Positions 11,561 to 23,900 of a stretch of 64,000 bases of DNA are shown in pieces. Position numbers and translations under genes: made by a program. The DNA is taken from the NCBI GenBank assembly GCA_037013495.1, contig CM072805.1:20796669-20860668 (forward strand), read 5' to 3'. The notes under the pieces are model-generated. The model had not been told where the DNA came from, did not search any database, and saw nothing but the letters and a program-made list of their open reading frames with translations. The stretch is from Hippophae tibetana (lineage: Eukaryota; Streptophyta; Magnoliopsida; Rosales; Elaeagnaceae). Positions within the stretch are counted from its first letter, which is position 1. Every line of letters starts with the position of its first letter.

Positions 11561-12779
11561 CAATATAGGATACTTAAATTTATACATATTTTTACGATTA
11601 TATTATATAAATAAAATAAAAAATATTAAAATTTTGTTATTTTTAATAAAAATATACTCAAATTATTAATTATTAAGTGAATAATTATCACTTTCAAAAT
11701 GATTACCAAAGTACATTTCAGATTTTTAAAAGTAAAATTAACATTTATAAATTTTTTATCCTTTACCAAAATATATTGAAAAAATTATTTTTTTAAATGA
11801 AAATTTATGGTTTAAAACAATAAATAAATAATTATATATTAAAAATGTATTATTAAGACTATTCATTATAAAAAGATTGATTATACTGTAATTTGTGAAT
11901 AGAAAATATTTTTTTACAAAATATAAATTTCACTCCTAAAATTTAATCTAAATTTGTTATTGAATTAAAATATCAATGGTTGTTAACTAGTTTTAAGGAT
12001 ATAAATTTAACTTGATCCAATCAAAACATGAATAATCTAACTTGATCCCAATTATCTTAAAGCTCAATTAGGCTCTAATATACTTAGCTTGACCTTACTC
12101 GAATAATTTTAGGGTCATGTTTGGAACCAAACATTCATAACACGAGCTCGACCCGAAGTACGAGTTAATTTTATAGTATATTTATATTATACATCATTAT
12201 TTTATAATTTCTTACATATTTCAAACTCAAATATTAACTTAAATTGATTCAAAGTTAAACAAAATCATTTTCGAACCTACTCGAATGTTTTAGAATCGAA
12301 CTTTGAGCTTACATTTAATTTAAAAATCCAATCTCATTCACCCTAAAAATATACTTGACCTAACAATACAAGACCTGAGTATAATTTGAACCCAAATTTT
12401 TGGGCTTGGACCGGCCTGTCTTGTCCAAAATATCTAAGTTGATATTAATACTAGTTATTTTTTTATAAAATTTCTAAGAAGCTGTAACCTTTATCTTGTC
12501 CAAAATATCTAAGTTGATATTAATATTAGCTATTTTTCATAAAATTTCTACTAAGCTACAACCATGCTTAGACCTTGTAATGATCTACCACTAATGCTCA
12601 CTATTTCTAGATTTTATTTGTTAAATGATTCCTAAAAAATCAACTTAAGTAGTTAGCAGTGGAGTTTTGTTAATTTCAAAAGATTGGATTGTTCTTAGAT
12701 TAAAAATATAAGGACTTTTTTCAATAAATTTAGGTATGTTTATTTTAGATAAATATTCTCAATCAATTTAACAACATAT
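11561..12779. other. AT-rich intergenic region
   Basis: Low-complexity A/T sequence with no supported gene. A short near-duplicate (atctaagttgatattaatac, near 12430 and 12506) shows a local roughly 75-bp duplication. Confidence 0.5.
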
Positions 12780-15700
12780 ATCAAAGCTCCAACTAGGCTT
12801 GATTAAAAAATAAAGGAGAAACCTTACAACAGTAAGAATGACAATTGAGAAAGATACATAATATTTCGTTCAATTTTCAATTCCAAAATTTGATGCCTTT
12901 TATGATCATTAGAGCCTATTAATGGAGAATTTCTTAAGTTTAAAAGAATACTTTGATCTTGTGGAAGTTGATTATGAAGAACTAGAAGAAGCGAAAATAA
13001 CAACTATTCAGAAGGTATAACTCAACTGGTTAAAGTTGAAGAACATGAAAGTTAAGAACTATCTATTTCACTTAATAGATAGGCAATCTTGGAGACAATT
13101 CTCAAAAAATAAAAAATCTAAAGAAAGATGGGATTCAATGAAAAGAGTATTAAAACAATTCAAAGGTGAAGTATACACAGCTTCAAGCTTTCAGGAGAGA
13201 CTTTAAAGTTTTCCAAATTAAGAAAGAAGATACAATCAATGACTATTTTGGTAGATCAATGGAAATTGTCAACAAAATTAGAATATATGATGACAAGCTA
13301 GAAGATGAAGTTGTGGTGGAGAAGATATTGCGATCTTTAAAACCATGGTTTAATTATGAGGTTTGTTTTATAAAAGAGCCCAATTATATTGATGATATGA
13401 TCATTGATTAATTGCAAAATTATTTGCCCATGCATGTGCAAAAACTAAATATGAGACTATAGTGGATGATATGCATGCTTTAAAGATGTCTACATATCAC
13501 AAAGACAATCATCATAGAGGAGGTAAATGATATAATATAAGATCATCTAAGAAAAACGAGGATCATTATGACAAAGGTAAAAAACACTTTGATAAATCAA
13601 AACTTAATTACTACAAGTGTCATAATTTTGGACATTATTGTTTATAATGTTACACAAAGTTTCCTAAATACAAAGAGAAGGGGGAAAAGTTAATTTTGCT
13701 TTTAAAAAAAGGATAAACACTATTGATGGCATTCCTTACTATTGATGACTTGGACTTTGAAACATACTATGTTCAAATTGGATGTAGCAATCACATGAGT
13801 GGTCACAAGTCATCTTTTGTGAATTTGAATAAGAATTATAAATCTGTGACAAAATTTGAAAATGGGTCAAGTGTGAATGTTATAGGAATATATGATGTGT
13901 AGATCAGAAAAAGATGATTTTGTAGGAACCATTAGAAATGTTTTCTACATACCAGAATCGAAAGATAATTTGTTGAGTGCTAGACAATTGTAAGACAAGG
14001 GATACACCATAACAATTAAGAATGGAGAATGTGAAATATATTATCCCAAAAGGGTCAATTGCAATTGAAGATGACATAAAATAAGGTTTTCCATGAAGAT
14101 CAAAATTGTGCAAAGTTGTTTGCTAGCCAACAAAGATGGTCATGACTCATGGAAGTGGCATAAAAGGTATGTTTGAGATAACTCAAATATTTCGAGTTTG
14201 TGATGAATGCATTGTTAGAAAACACAAAAGAGAAGAAATTTCTTCTAAAAAATCAATCAGAGTACAAGCAGTCTTGTAATTAGTATACTCATATATATGT
14301 GGACCAACTTCACCAAACTTATATGGAAACAAGAGATACTTCATCTTCTTTATTGATGATTTTTGTATAAATACTTGAGTTTACTTTCTTTTAGAGAAGT
14401 CAAAAGCTTTTAAATTCATTAAAATCTTTGTAGCTCTTACTGAAACCGAAACTGAGATAATAATAAGGCCTTAAGAACTAAAAGATGAGAATAATTTTAC
14501 TTAAATAAATTCAAATAGTTCTATGATGAAAAGAAAACTAGAGAAATTAATCGATGCTTACACACCACAATATAATGGTATATGTGAAAGAAATAATATG
14601 AAAATTCTGAACATGGTGAGAAGTTTGCTAAAAACTGGAAAAGCACACAAAGTCCTTTTGGCCAAAAGCTGTTCTTTGGTCAATTCATATTCTTGAAAAA
14701 GTCCTACATTTTCTATTAAGAAAATGACTTTGTAAGAATCATGGCGTGAGAAGAAGTCATTAATGGATCATTACAAGGTTTTTGGGTGCATAGCATATTC
14801 ACATATGTTAGTTCGAAAGAGAAAGAAGTTGGATGAAAAGAGTGAGATGTGTATGTTTCTTGGAATAAATGAATCTTTAAAAGCCTACATGTTATACAAT
14901 CTAGTGAGAAAAAAAGATAATATTAAGTATAGTGTGATTTTCAAAGAATTTAGTATTTGGAATTGGGAAAGCATAAACTTTTCACAAAATGATTCTTGTA
15001 GATGAAGAAAAAAGGTAAATGAATAAAAAATGATGAAAATTCTCACACAAAAGCACTACATTATGGAGTACAATGAAGATAAAAGTTACAATCTTGGATA
15101 TTCTAGAACAGGGAGAAGGCCAGCTTGGATGATGGATTACAAGGTAAATTATAATTAATTTAATGTTGATAATGTTAATTATTCTTTGTTTATAGACGCA
15201 GATTCAATTACTTATGAGAAAGTTTTCAAAAATGGTATAGCAAGTGAAAAATAGCTATAGATAATGAAATCAAGTCTATTGAATGAAAAAGGTGTAATTG
15301 ATAAATACAAAGCAAATTTAGTGATGAAGAGTTATAAACAAAATGAAGGAATTTATTTCAAAGAGGTATTTTCACCATTAGTAAGACATGACACAATTAG
15401 GATGGTGGTTTTCCTAGTTGCACATAATTCATGGCCCATTTTCCAACTAGATGTAAAATCAATATTCTTACATAGTGACTTGGAGGAGCAAGTTACGTAA
15501 AGTAATTATCAGGTTATGAGAAGAAAGAACAAAAAGTGATGGTTTACAAGTAAAAGAAAACTTTTTATGACTTTAAACAAACTCTAAGGAAGTCGCATAA
15601 CAAAATCATTTCTTACTTTGTCAAGATTGGATTTTATAAGTATCTACATTAGCATACACTCTATGTAAAGTTTAAAGATAGAGTTAACCTATTAGTTATT

Positions 15701-16990
15701 TATTTATATATTGATGATCTTATTTACACTTGAAGTTATATTGATCTAATAAATGAGTTCAAGCTATTTATGATAAAAGAATTTGAAGTTAGTGATTTGG
15801 ATTTAATGCATTATTTCCTTAGAATAGAAGTTAATCAAACCATTTTTGATAATTTCATTTCTCAAAAAAGTATACTCAAGAAGTACTAGAAAGGTTTTAG
15901 ATAGAGGACTACAAACCATCTGCTACACCAACAGAGATAAGAATGAAATTATCAAAGGATTTGAATGGAAATGTAGTTGAAAACACATATTTTGAAAACA
16001 CATATTTCAAACAACTTGTAGGGAGTTTGATGTATCTGACTTTTACTAGACCTAACTTAGTATGTGATGTGAGTTTGATAACTAGATACATGAAAAAATA
16101 AATTGAGATACATTTTAATGCAACTAGAAGAATTCTAAAGTATGTGAAAGGGACTATGGACTTTGGGGTCTTCTATAAGAAAGGTGAAGTTATCTAAAAG
16201 GTTACACATACAATGACTATTTGGGGATGTTAATGATAGGAAGATCATATCTAGTTGTGTGTTTTTAATGAGTGAATGATCTAATTCTTGGTGTTCAAAG
16301 AAATAAGCAATTGTCACATTGTCTATTACTAAAACTAAGTTCCTAGAAGCAACTGTAAAGTGTGTGTCAAGCTATTTGGACAAAAACAATGTTATATCTT
16401 TTGGAAGAAAAAAAAAGGTAAATTAGTTAATTATTGTGTTAGTATATCAGTTATTAAGTTGTCTAGAAATCTAATTATGTATGGTAGAAGCAAGCACATT
16501 GATATGAGATTTCATTTAATGAGATATATTTGCAAAGATGGAGTTATAAAATTTGAATATTGCAAAACTAGTGAGCAAATAAATGATATTTCACAAAGTT
16601 ATCAAAGAAACATTTATTTGAGAAACTCAAAGCAAAGTTTGGAATATGATCAATCCAAGTATTTGAAGATGATGGCTTGAAAATGGTGCAAGCTTCCTAA
16701 ACTCTTTTCAATAGACATTAGTTTAAGGAAGTAAATATTAGAGTTGTTTTCTGATTTTGAATTTAATAAAAATTGTAATTTTTCTTTGTGAAATGAATCA
16801 ATGGTTATTAGCTAATTTGTAGGGATATGAATGAGTATGCTCCCCACTTTTAGATTCTATTTTTTTTATTGATTTATACAAATTAGCTTGAGTAGTTTTT
16901 TTAGTATATAAGGTAGTAATGCTCTTTGATATAAGAAAATTTTCTAGCAAATTTGTGTGTGTTTTAGTTGAATATTCTTAGCTAATTTAA
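12780..16990 (+). mobile_element. Old Ty1/copia retrotransposon fossil
   Basis: Plus-strand relics appear in copia order: gag (about 12900-13430), zinc knuckle (about 13610-13670, YYKCHNFGHYC), protease-like region (about 13750-13900), GAG-pre-integrase and integrase (about 13980-14830), reverse transcriptase (about 15260-15900, FKEVFSPLVRHDTIRMV and FQLDVKSIFLHSDLEEQV) and RNase H to about 16680. A purine-rich tract and probable 3' LTR remains follow. The element is broken in many places and both LTRs are too decayed to pair, so it is much older than the copia copy at the left edge. The lineage was not assigned. Confidence 0.85.
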
Positions 16991-17979
16991 CAATTTCAAT
17001 TATCATAACATCTGACACCACTAATTCACTATCCAATTAAAAAATTTCATATAATAATTTAGTAATATGAAAGTGGTTCACTTAGTGATATGGTAGTAAG
17101 ATACATCACTCTTCCACTTCAAGTCATATATTCGAATCATACCAAGTATCATTTTCTAAAAAAGTAAATGTTATATAACAAGCCAACACAAAGTTAATAT
17201 GATTTTTTCATAATTATGAATATGATACTACCAAACATACAATTGTATTGGATTTTATGTTTATAAATTTAATGATTATATTGTTACATATTATTTTAAA
17301 TTTTTTGATAAAAATGGTCTAGATTTTTTAATATGTCAATCAAAATGTAAACATGAACACAATACACAAACCTAACATGTGAGCATGGTCCAAAACATAA
17401 CATGAATGTCATGATACGATTGTCACCACTAATTTGAGGCTTAACTACTTTATCCATATCTTTCTTTTTTATATCGAAAGTATGCTTTCATTAGACTAAT
17501 TGTATCTAAAAGGTTAAGCATTTACATTAAAACACTAAAAAAACAATGATATATAATATATACTAACATTACAAAACATATTATAAACTTAAAATTCAAC
17601 AAGTTATAGTTCATTGAACTATTAGTGAATTAATAGCAATGACCCAATGTTCTTTCAACATTTTGAAATATATTATCATTTATAATTTTTCAAATTTGTC
17701 ATTAGATTACTATTAGTTTCTTCCCCAATTTTTCTTCTTGTGTATTCCTCTCTCACATTTGTCAAATATTAATAATTTAAAGCATTTTTAATGGATTCAT
17801 ATGCACTAAACTTTTTAAAAATGTATTGAACTTTCAAATTTTAAAATATGTCTCCAAAGTTTTAAATTGTATTATTTTGTTGTTAAATTTTATAAATAAA
17901 TCTCAATTTAACAATTAAAATACAAATATTTGATTTAAAAATTTAGGATATGTATATGAAGTTTTAAAATTTTCATAAT
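16991..17979. other. AT-rich intergenic region
   Basis: No gene, RNA or repeat boundary could be supported here. Confidence 0.5.
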
Positions 17980-17988
17980 TAAATTATA

Positions 17989-18307
17989 GGCTAAGTAGCT
18001 TCCAAAGTACTAAAATTTTGGTCAATTTTATATAAAGATACTTAATTTTTTTCTCTATACAAAAGTACCCAGACTTTGATCTCATTTATATACAAGTTAT
18101 TTTTTGTGATTAAATGTTAATTAACTGATGAAGTAAAATTTAATTAGTGTTAACTAAATGACGTAATAAAACTTAATTAGTGTTAATTAGCAGATATGAC
18201 AACTTAACCATAAAAAATAACTTATATACAAATGACATAAAATTTAGGTATCTTTGTATCAAGAAAAAAATTGAGCAAAGTTTAGGAACTTCAAAAGTTG
18301 TTTAGCC
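17989..18307. mobile_element. Mutator-type MITE with 9-bp target duplication
   Basis: A 319-bp element with long terminal inverted repeats of about 130 bp, starting GGCTAAGTAG and ending AAGTTGTTTAGCC. The inverted arms include matching words such as TATACAAAAGTACC and GATACAAAGATACC. The flanks are the direct repeat TAAATTATA (17980-17988 and 18308-18316). A 9-bp duplication with long arms is characteristic of the Mutator/MULE superfamily. It has no coding capacity. Confidence 0.85.
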
Positions 18308-18316
18308 TAAATTATA

Positions 18317-18531
18317 CCATTCAAAATTATTAATTATATGATTTAAATAGTTTATATTTTTTAAATACAAAATAACTTTGTAACTTAATAAATAGGTCCA
18401 ATGAAAAATAATATATATATATATATAATAATAATAATTCAATATTCAAGTCACATTTGTAAGAGTTTTTAGAATTTTATATAAATAAAATTATATAAAT
18501 AATTGTTTTAGCAAATAAAGGTTTTGATATA
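18317..18531. other. AT-rich spacer with an AT microsatellite
   Basis: An (AT)n then (AAT)n run lies near 18406-18440. Nothing else is recognised. Confidence 0.5.
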
Positions 18532-18934
18532 TGTTTAGAAAATTACAAATATTATAGGATTCTAGAGAGAAGTTAAAGAGATCCAAAATTTGAATCATAT
18601 CTTATTGATATTGAGGGGGTATATATAGATACATGGTAGGTAGATGTTAATAGGTGCTCTGTTCTAAATGTGTCAGAGTCGACCTTATATGATAAAATAA
18701 CAAACAATTGATAAGGTGATATTACTAAGTCGTTTCTACTAAGGCCACTGAAGAAGAATTATATAACCATAAACTAGGTTTTGTTCAATAGGTTGTATGT
18801 CACGGAGCCTACCTAAGGTTTTCTAATCAAAACTGGATTGATTATTTCAAACGACCAGGTCATTATGTATAGATTACTAAATGACATTGTCACATTCACC
18901 ATATGAGCAAGGTACCTACTATATGGATAATACC
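18532..18934. repeat. Left copy of an approximately 400-bp direct repeat, probable LTR
   Basis: Starts TGTTTAGAAAATT and ends ATAATACCA. It aligns along its whole length, with scattered differences and small indels, to 41699-42117 in the same orientation. TG...CA ends suggest an LTR, but no primer site or matching target duplication was found. By eye the copies are well diverged, so the enclosing element is old. Confidence 0.6.
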
Positions 18935-20930
18935 AAGTATTAACTCTTATATTCTCTTGATTTAAAAAATATATTCATGAACTAGGTAAAGCTTTCAACT
19001 TTCAACTTCTCCAATTAAAATAACCCTTTAACCTTTCAATTTCTACCTAATTCCATCCCATTGTACCAAGGTCCATTACCTATTATAAGATTTTTTGTGA
19101 CGATGAGGGTACAATGCAAAAAGAAAAGGTATGGTTCAAAGGATGAATCCTCGTATAGGATAAAAGGCAAGCACCAAATTTAGAAAATGCCCAGCAAGCT
19201 AGGCGCTAACAACGTGGTCCATCTAAGGAGAGACTACAATATCTTGCCCTATGTTGGAAAAATGTACGTCCTTCAGTATGTACAACCTTAAAAGAAATGA
19301 CATTAACAAAGGAATGACATACATTTCAACCCTTATTGGTCACAGGCTAATATTGAAACTCTTCGATAGTGCCTCTAGTTGGAAAACTAAGTACTAGTAC
19401 ATCACATGAAACATATGTAGTGATGAGGCAAAGTTCCCAATCTTTCATACATGGAATCATAATTTTAATAATCCAACCTTGTTCCAACGAGCTCCTCAAT
19501 AGTTTAGAACCTGATGACAAAAAAAAGTTAGAAGAATTGAGCTTCAAAATAACAACAACAAAATCTATAAGCACATCCTGATAATATACCACCATTTTCA
19601 GGAACTCTAATGTATATAGGGACTATACCAACTAATACACAGGTCATTATATGAGATGGTGCTCATGACCTAGAGCCCATGATGTAAAGAATTAGCCAAA
19701 CCACTACTACACGAATTGAAGACTCAATTCATCTAAATGATGAACATATTGAAATTCCTTCTCTAATCTCAATCGACCTATCAAACATCCTCAACTTGTC
19801 TATTTTTTCACATTCTGTTGCAACCTCTAAGAGGAGATAACTTATTGAGCCTTCTTCTTCCTACATCCAAGTAATGGACCTAGATGACATTGAATTTTGA
19901 TGAAGTCAACCTAAAGAATCTCATGGTACTAAACGCCTTGGTTACCTACTTTGATAAGGGAGTGTTTGGGCGGTCTGAGTTGATAAGGGACTTGTATAGT
20001 CACTTTGGTAGTGATGTTGAACAAACTAGGATCAAAGAAGCACGTAGGAGGGACCCAAGCCCCGAATAGAGAGATAATGATTGATCGTCTCTTAAAGGTA
20101 ATCTTAAATTTTACGCATCGCTTCATCTACCTCGTATGTTTCATATCATTTGTACACTTTGTAACTTTATAATACTTGGTGATTTTAGGCCATTGCATTG
20201 GCTAGGTAGGGCGAGCTCTCCCTTAAGGTATAGAAATACGAGGTACTAGAAAATCAATTACGGATAGCGAAGTATGAAAATGGTATGGAGGATCAAACAT
20301 GAGGTACAATAAAGTCGCTTGTGGATAGCAAACTATGAAAAGGTCTTGGAGGATAAGGACACTATTTTTCTCAAAAACGAAGGAAGAATTTTGAGCCTTG
20401 AAGGTCATGTCCTTGGTGTAAGTACTTATTATTTTGTCTAGTAATTTGTATTTTTGAAATTCTATACATAATGTTTTTTATTTGTATTATTTCGTTCATG
20501 TCCCTCAACATTAATTAAGTCTGACAAAAACAAAGACTTTTCGTGAGACTTCCAAATTTATGGCTCAAGAGCTTTAAAAACTTAAGCCCCATTATGAAGC
20601 TATTGAACATGAACTTAAGGATGTGCACAATGATTTGAGTAGGACATGATCTCAATGAGATGAATACAAAAAGGAAAGAGATTATCTTTGCAAATTAACC
20701 GAGTATTGGAAATAAAAGAAATGGAGAAAGGTAATTGCAAAGCACCCATTTTTTAGAGTATCGACTTGCATTCCCAACCTCGAAAATGATATGTAGTGGT
20801 TGAGATTACTTGTAATAACTTGATATTTATGTCTTGTATATGCAATCCAATATGTTTCTTCCTACATTACAATTTTTTTTTTCAATGATATGCATTTTTC
20901 TTTAAAGAGAAGGTCCACTTTTATGAACTA
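18935..20930. other. Interior of the old LTR-bounded unit, unrecognised
   Basis: Less AT-rich than its surroundings, with short broken coding-like stretches on the plus strand, including Lys/Glu-rich coiled-coil-like wording near 20560-20690. I recognise no gag, RT or integrase motif. A large non-autonomous retroelement (LARD-like) fossil is the best guess. Confidence 0.35.
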
Positions 20931-20934
20931 AGGA

Positions 20935-23900
20935 TTCTTTCTTTTGATGAGCATCTTGCCTCTTACACTCGCATATTAAGTGGAGGGTTTATTTGGCCCC
21001 CTCATTCAATACTTGGGGGTTATTGTGTTATTTTATTTGTGAGACATGAGATATACAAGGGTGAAACTGAATCCAACCCTTGCATGTATGTACCAAAAAG
21101 AGGGTTCATTTTTGTGAACTCAAAACCCTTTTTCAGGATGAGCGTCATGCCTCTTATACCCACATCCCAAGTGAAGGTCCATTTGGCCACCTCACTCCAT
21201 AATTGAGGGTTGTTGTGTTATTTTTCATGAGACATGAGACATACAATGGTGAAATTGAATTAAATACTTGCATGTAAGTTCCAAAGAGAGGGGTCACTTT
21301 TGTGAACTCAAGACCCTTTCTTGAGATTTGCTTATGCCTCTTGTACCCAAATCCCAAGCAGAAGGCCTATTTAGTCGTCTTATGATCACCACACAAATTG
21401 TGTATGCAATGAATACGTGATAACTATATATTATACAGTTATTTTGTCCATTTTATTAATTATAATTGTTATGTTCTTAATATTTTTAGTTAATTTTAAT
21501 TAATTAAATTAATATGAACTGTTTATTTTTTAAGGAATATATTTTTAAGAAAATTAAAGAATGTGAATCGAAAAATGACTTAATTGCAAATAATAAAGTC
21601 TGAAAATATAATTTAAATTAAAGGAGTGCTTAATTACAATTAACAAAAGTCTAAAATATAATTTGAATTAAAATAGAGCTTAATTGTAATTAACAAAAGT
21701 TTAAAAGTTCATTTAAATTAGAAAAGGGTTAATTGCAATTAACAAAAGTTTAAAAGTTCATTTAAATTAAATTAGAGGGCTAAAAATCAATTAAATGAAA
21801 TTTGTTTTTCTGCACAGGAAAGAAGACCACGCGCCCCTATTATCCACGTGTGGCACGCACCGTCAGTTCAGAAATCAACGGTGATGATTAGGTGCGTGAG
21901 ATGCACGCACGACACAAGTGAGTAGACACGATTCTCAGGTGGCACGCTACTCGGCATTGAATGAGGCTCATCTGCCGTGCAGGCTGGCGTGCAGGATGTG
22001 ACCCACGTGTATGCCAAAAGTAATGATCCCGTGCAACACGGTTGATCTGATCAACGTGCATCATTTCCTCACCACGAATTAAACTCTGCCACGTGTCATG
22101 TTATTTCTTCCAACCAATCATATTTTGACACGTGGCATAATTTTTGTAAAATAAAAACACAGAAATGACGCACGTTTCCAGCAGCTTCTACGTCCCCCCT
22201 CTGTCTGCGACGCGGTCCTTGTGCCCTCTCTTCACAGTGTATGAAAGGCTACCACGTGTCTCGTTATTTCTTGCAGCGAATTAGATGTCGACACATGGCA
22301 TGCATGAATTGAAATGAAAATGTAGAACGACGCACGCTTGTCTCCCACGCAGATTGAAATATTATTTTTGATGTACCGTTTTGTCTACCACGCGTGTATT
22401 AATTATTATTTTTGATGTAATATTTATCGTTCACGTGTCTAAAAAAATATATTTTATGATGTATTTTTTTAAAGTGTTAGAGCTATAAATAGGAGATTAT
22501 TGCTAAAAATTAAGTGGGTTTTGGAGAGTTGGATTGTGGTATACACAGAAGCCATTTTTGGCTTCTGTTGTGTTTCTGCGTGTGCCAAAAATTTAGAGAG
22601 CCGAATCAGATTTTAATTTTCTTTTTTTCTTCATCTAATATTCCTTAAATGCTTTAATATTTGCGTATTGTAATTTTAATTTTCGTTATGAAATAATTTA
22701 ATTTTTCTAGGATTACGTTGTAGCTGAATTTATGAAGATTGAATAAATTATTTTTGAAATATTTATGAGATTTTTAATTTGTTTATTCTATTTGTGCTTA
22801 ATGCTTTTGAATGATTGGAAAATTAATCAATTGATTTGTGACACATAAATAAACTTGAGAAAAACATTTTTGTGACACTTAAATAAACTTGAAAAAAGCA
22901 TTTTCATGTAATTGCTCGTGGATAGAATAACATATATATATAAAGAATAGAAATATACCTTTATTGTACGTGTGACTATTTGAGAACTTTGAACGTAATG
23001 AATCTTGGTAAATTTAATACTCATAGAAATATAGTGAATTATTTTAGTGATATGTGTCTATATGGAGCTCGAAAGAGATGTATGGATAAAATTAGGAGTT
23101 CTTAGTTGACAAATTAAATTTACAAAAAATATAAATTAAGAGAAAATAATATGATTCGAGTGGATTAATTTGGTGAAAATTACAATCCTAGAATTTTCTT
23201 ATTTATTGTTATAAAAAATTAGTTTAGTTAAAACTTCATCAAACTTTTTGATCGTTTGGATAAAATCGGATTGAAACAATTTTAGTTCTTGATGAATAAT
23301 AGTAGTAAATCTCCGTGTGAACGATAATTTTACTTATCAATTTTATTACTTGTGACCGTGTATACTTGCACGTTTTTATGTTCTCTTAAAAGAAACAACA
23401 ATACGCAAATATACGTATCACAACAAGTGATATAATGATAAGTAAAGACCGTTCTCATGAAGATTATTTTATTAGCAACTAATTTTTAAAACTAAAAATA
23501 ATAAAAACTAATTTTTTTTGGTGTTTTTATATTTTAAGGAAGCAAAATTAAAACAAATAAAAGTAAATAGCAATAATTAATTAAATCAGATTTTATGACT
23601 AAAAAGATATATAAGAAAATATCTAGGAATACTTAATCTCCCAATTTTCTAAACATGTGAATCGCTAAAATCCTTCTAATATAATATTAATTAATTACAT
23701 GATCAATTGAATCTAACCTAGCATGTATTCATCTCTCAAGTAAACTACACATCATATAGTAATTAATTTAATAACACTCACATGCCAATTAAAGTACATA
23801 GTGCTTATTAAGTTCATAAATTATGGATCACATATATAAGAATCATACATCTTTGCCTAGAAACTATACATGTTATTTAATCAAGACAAACAATTAAATA

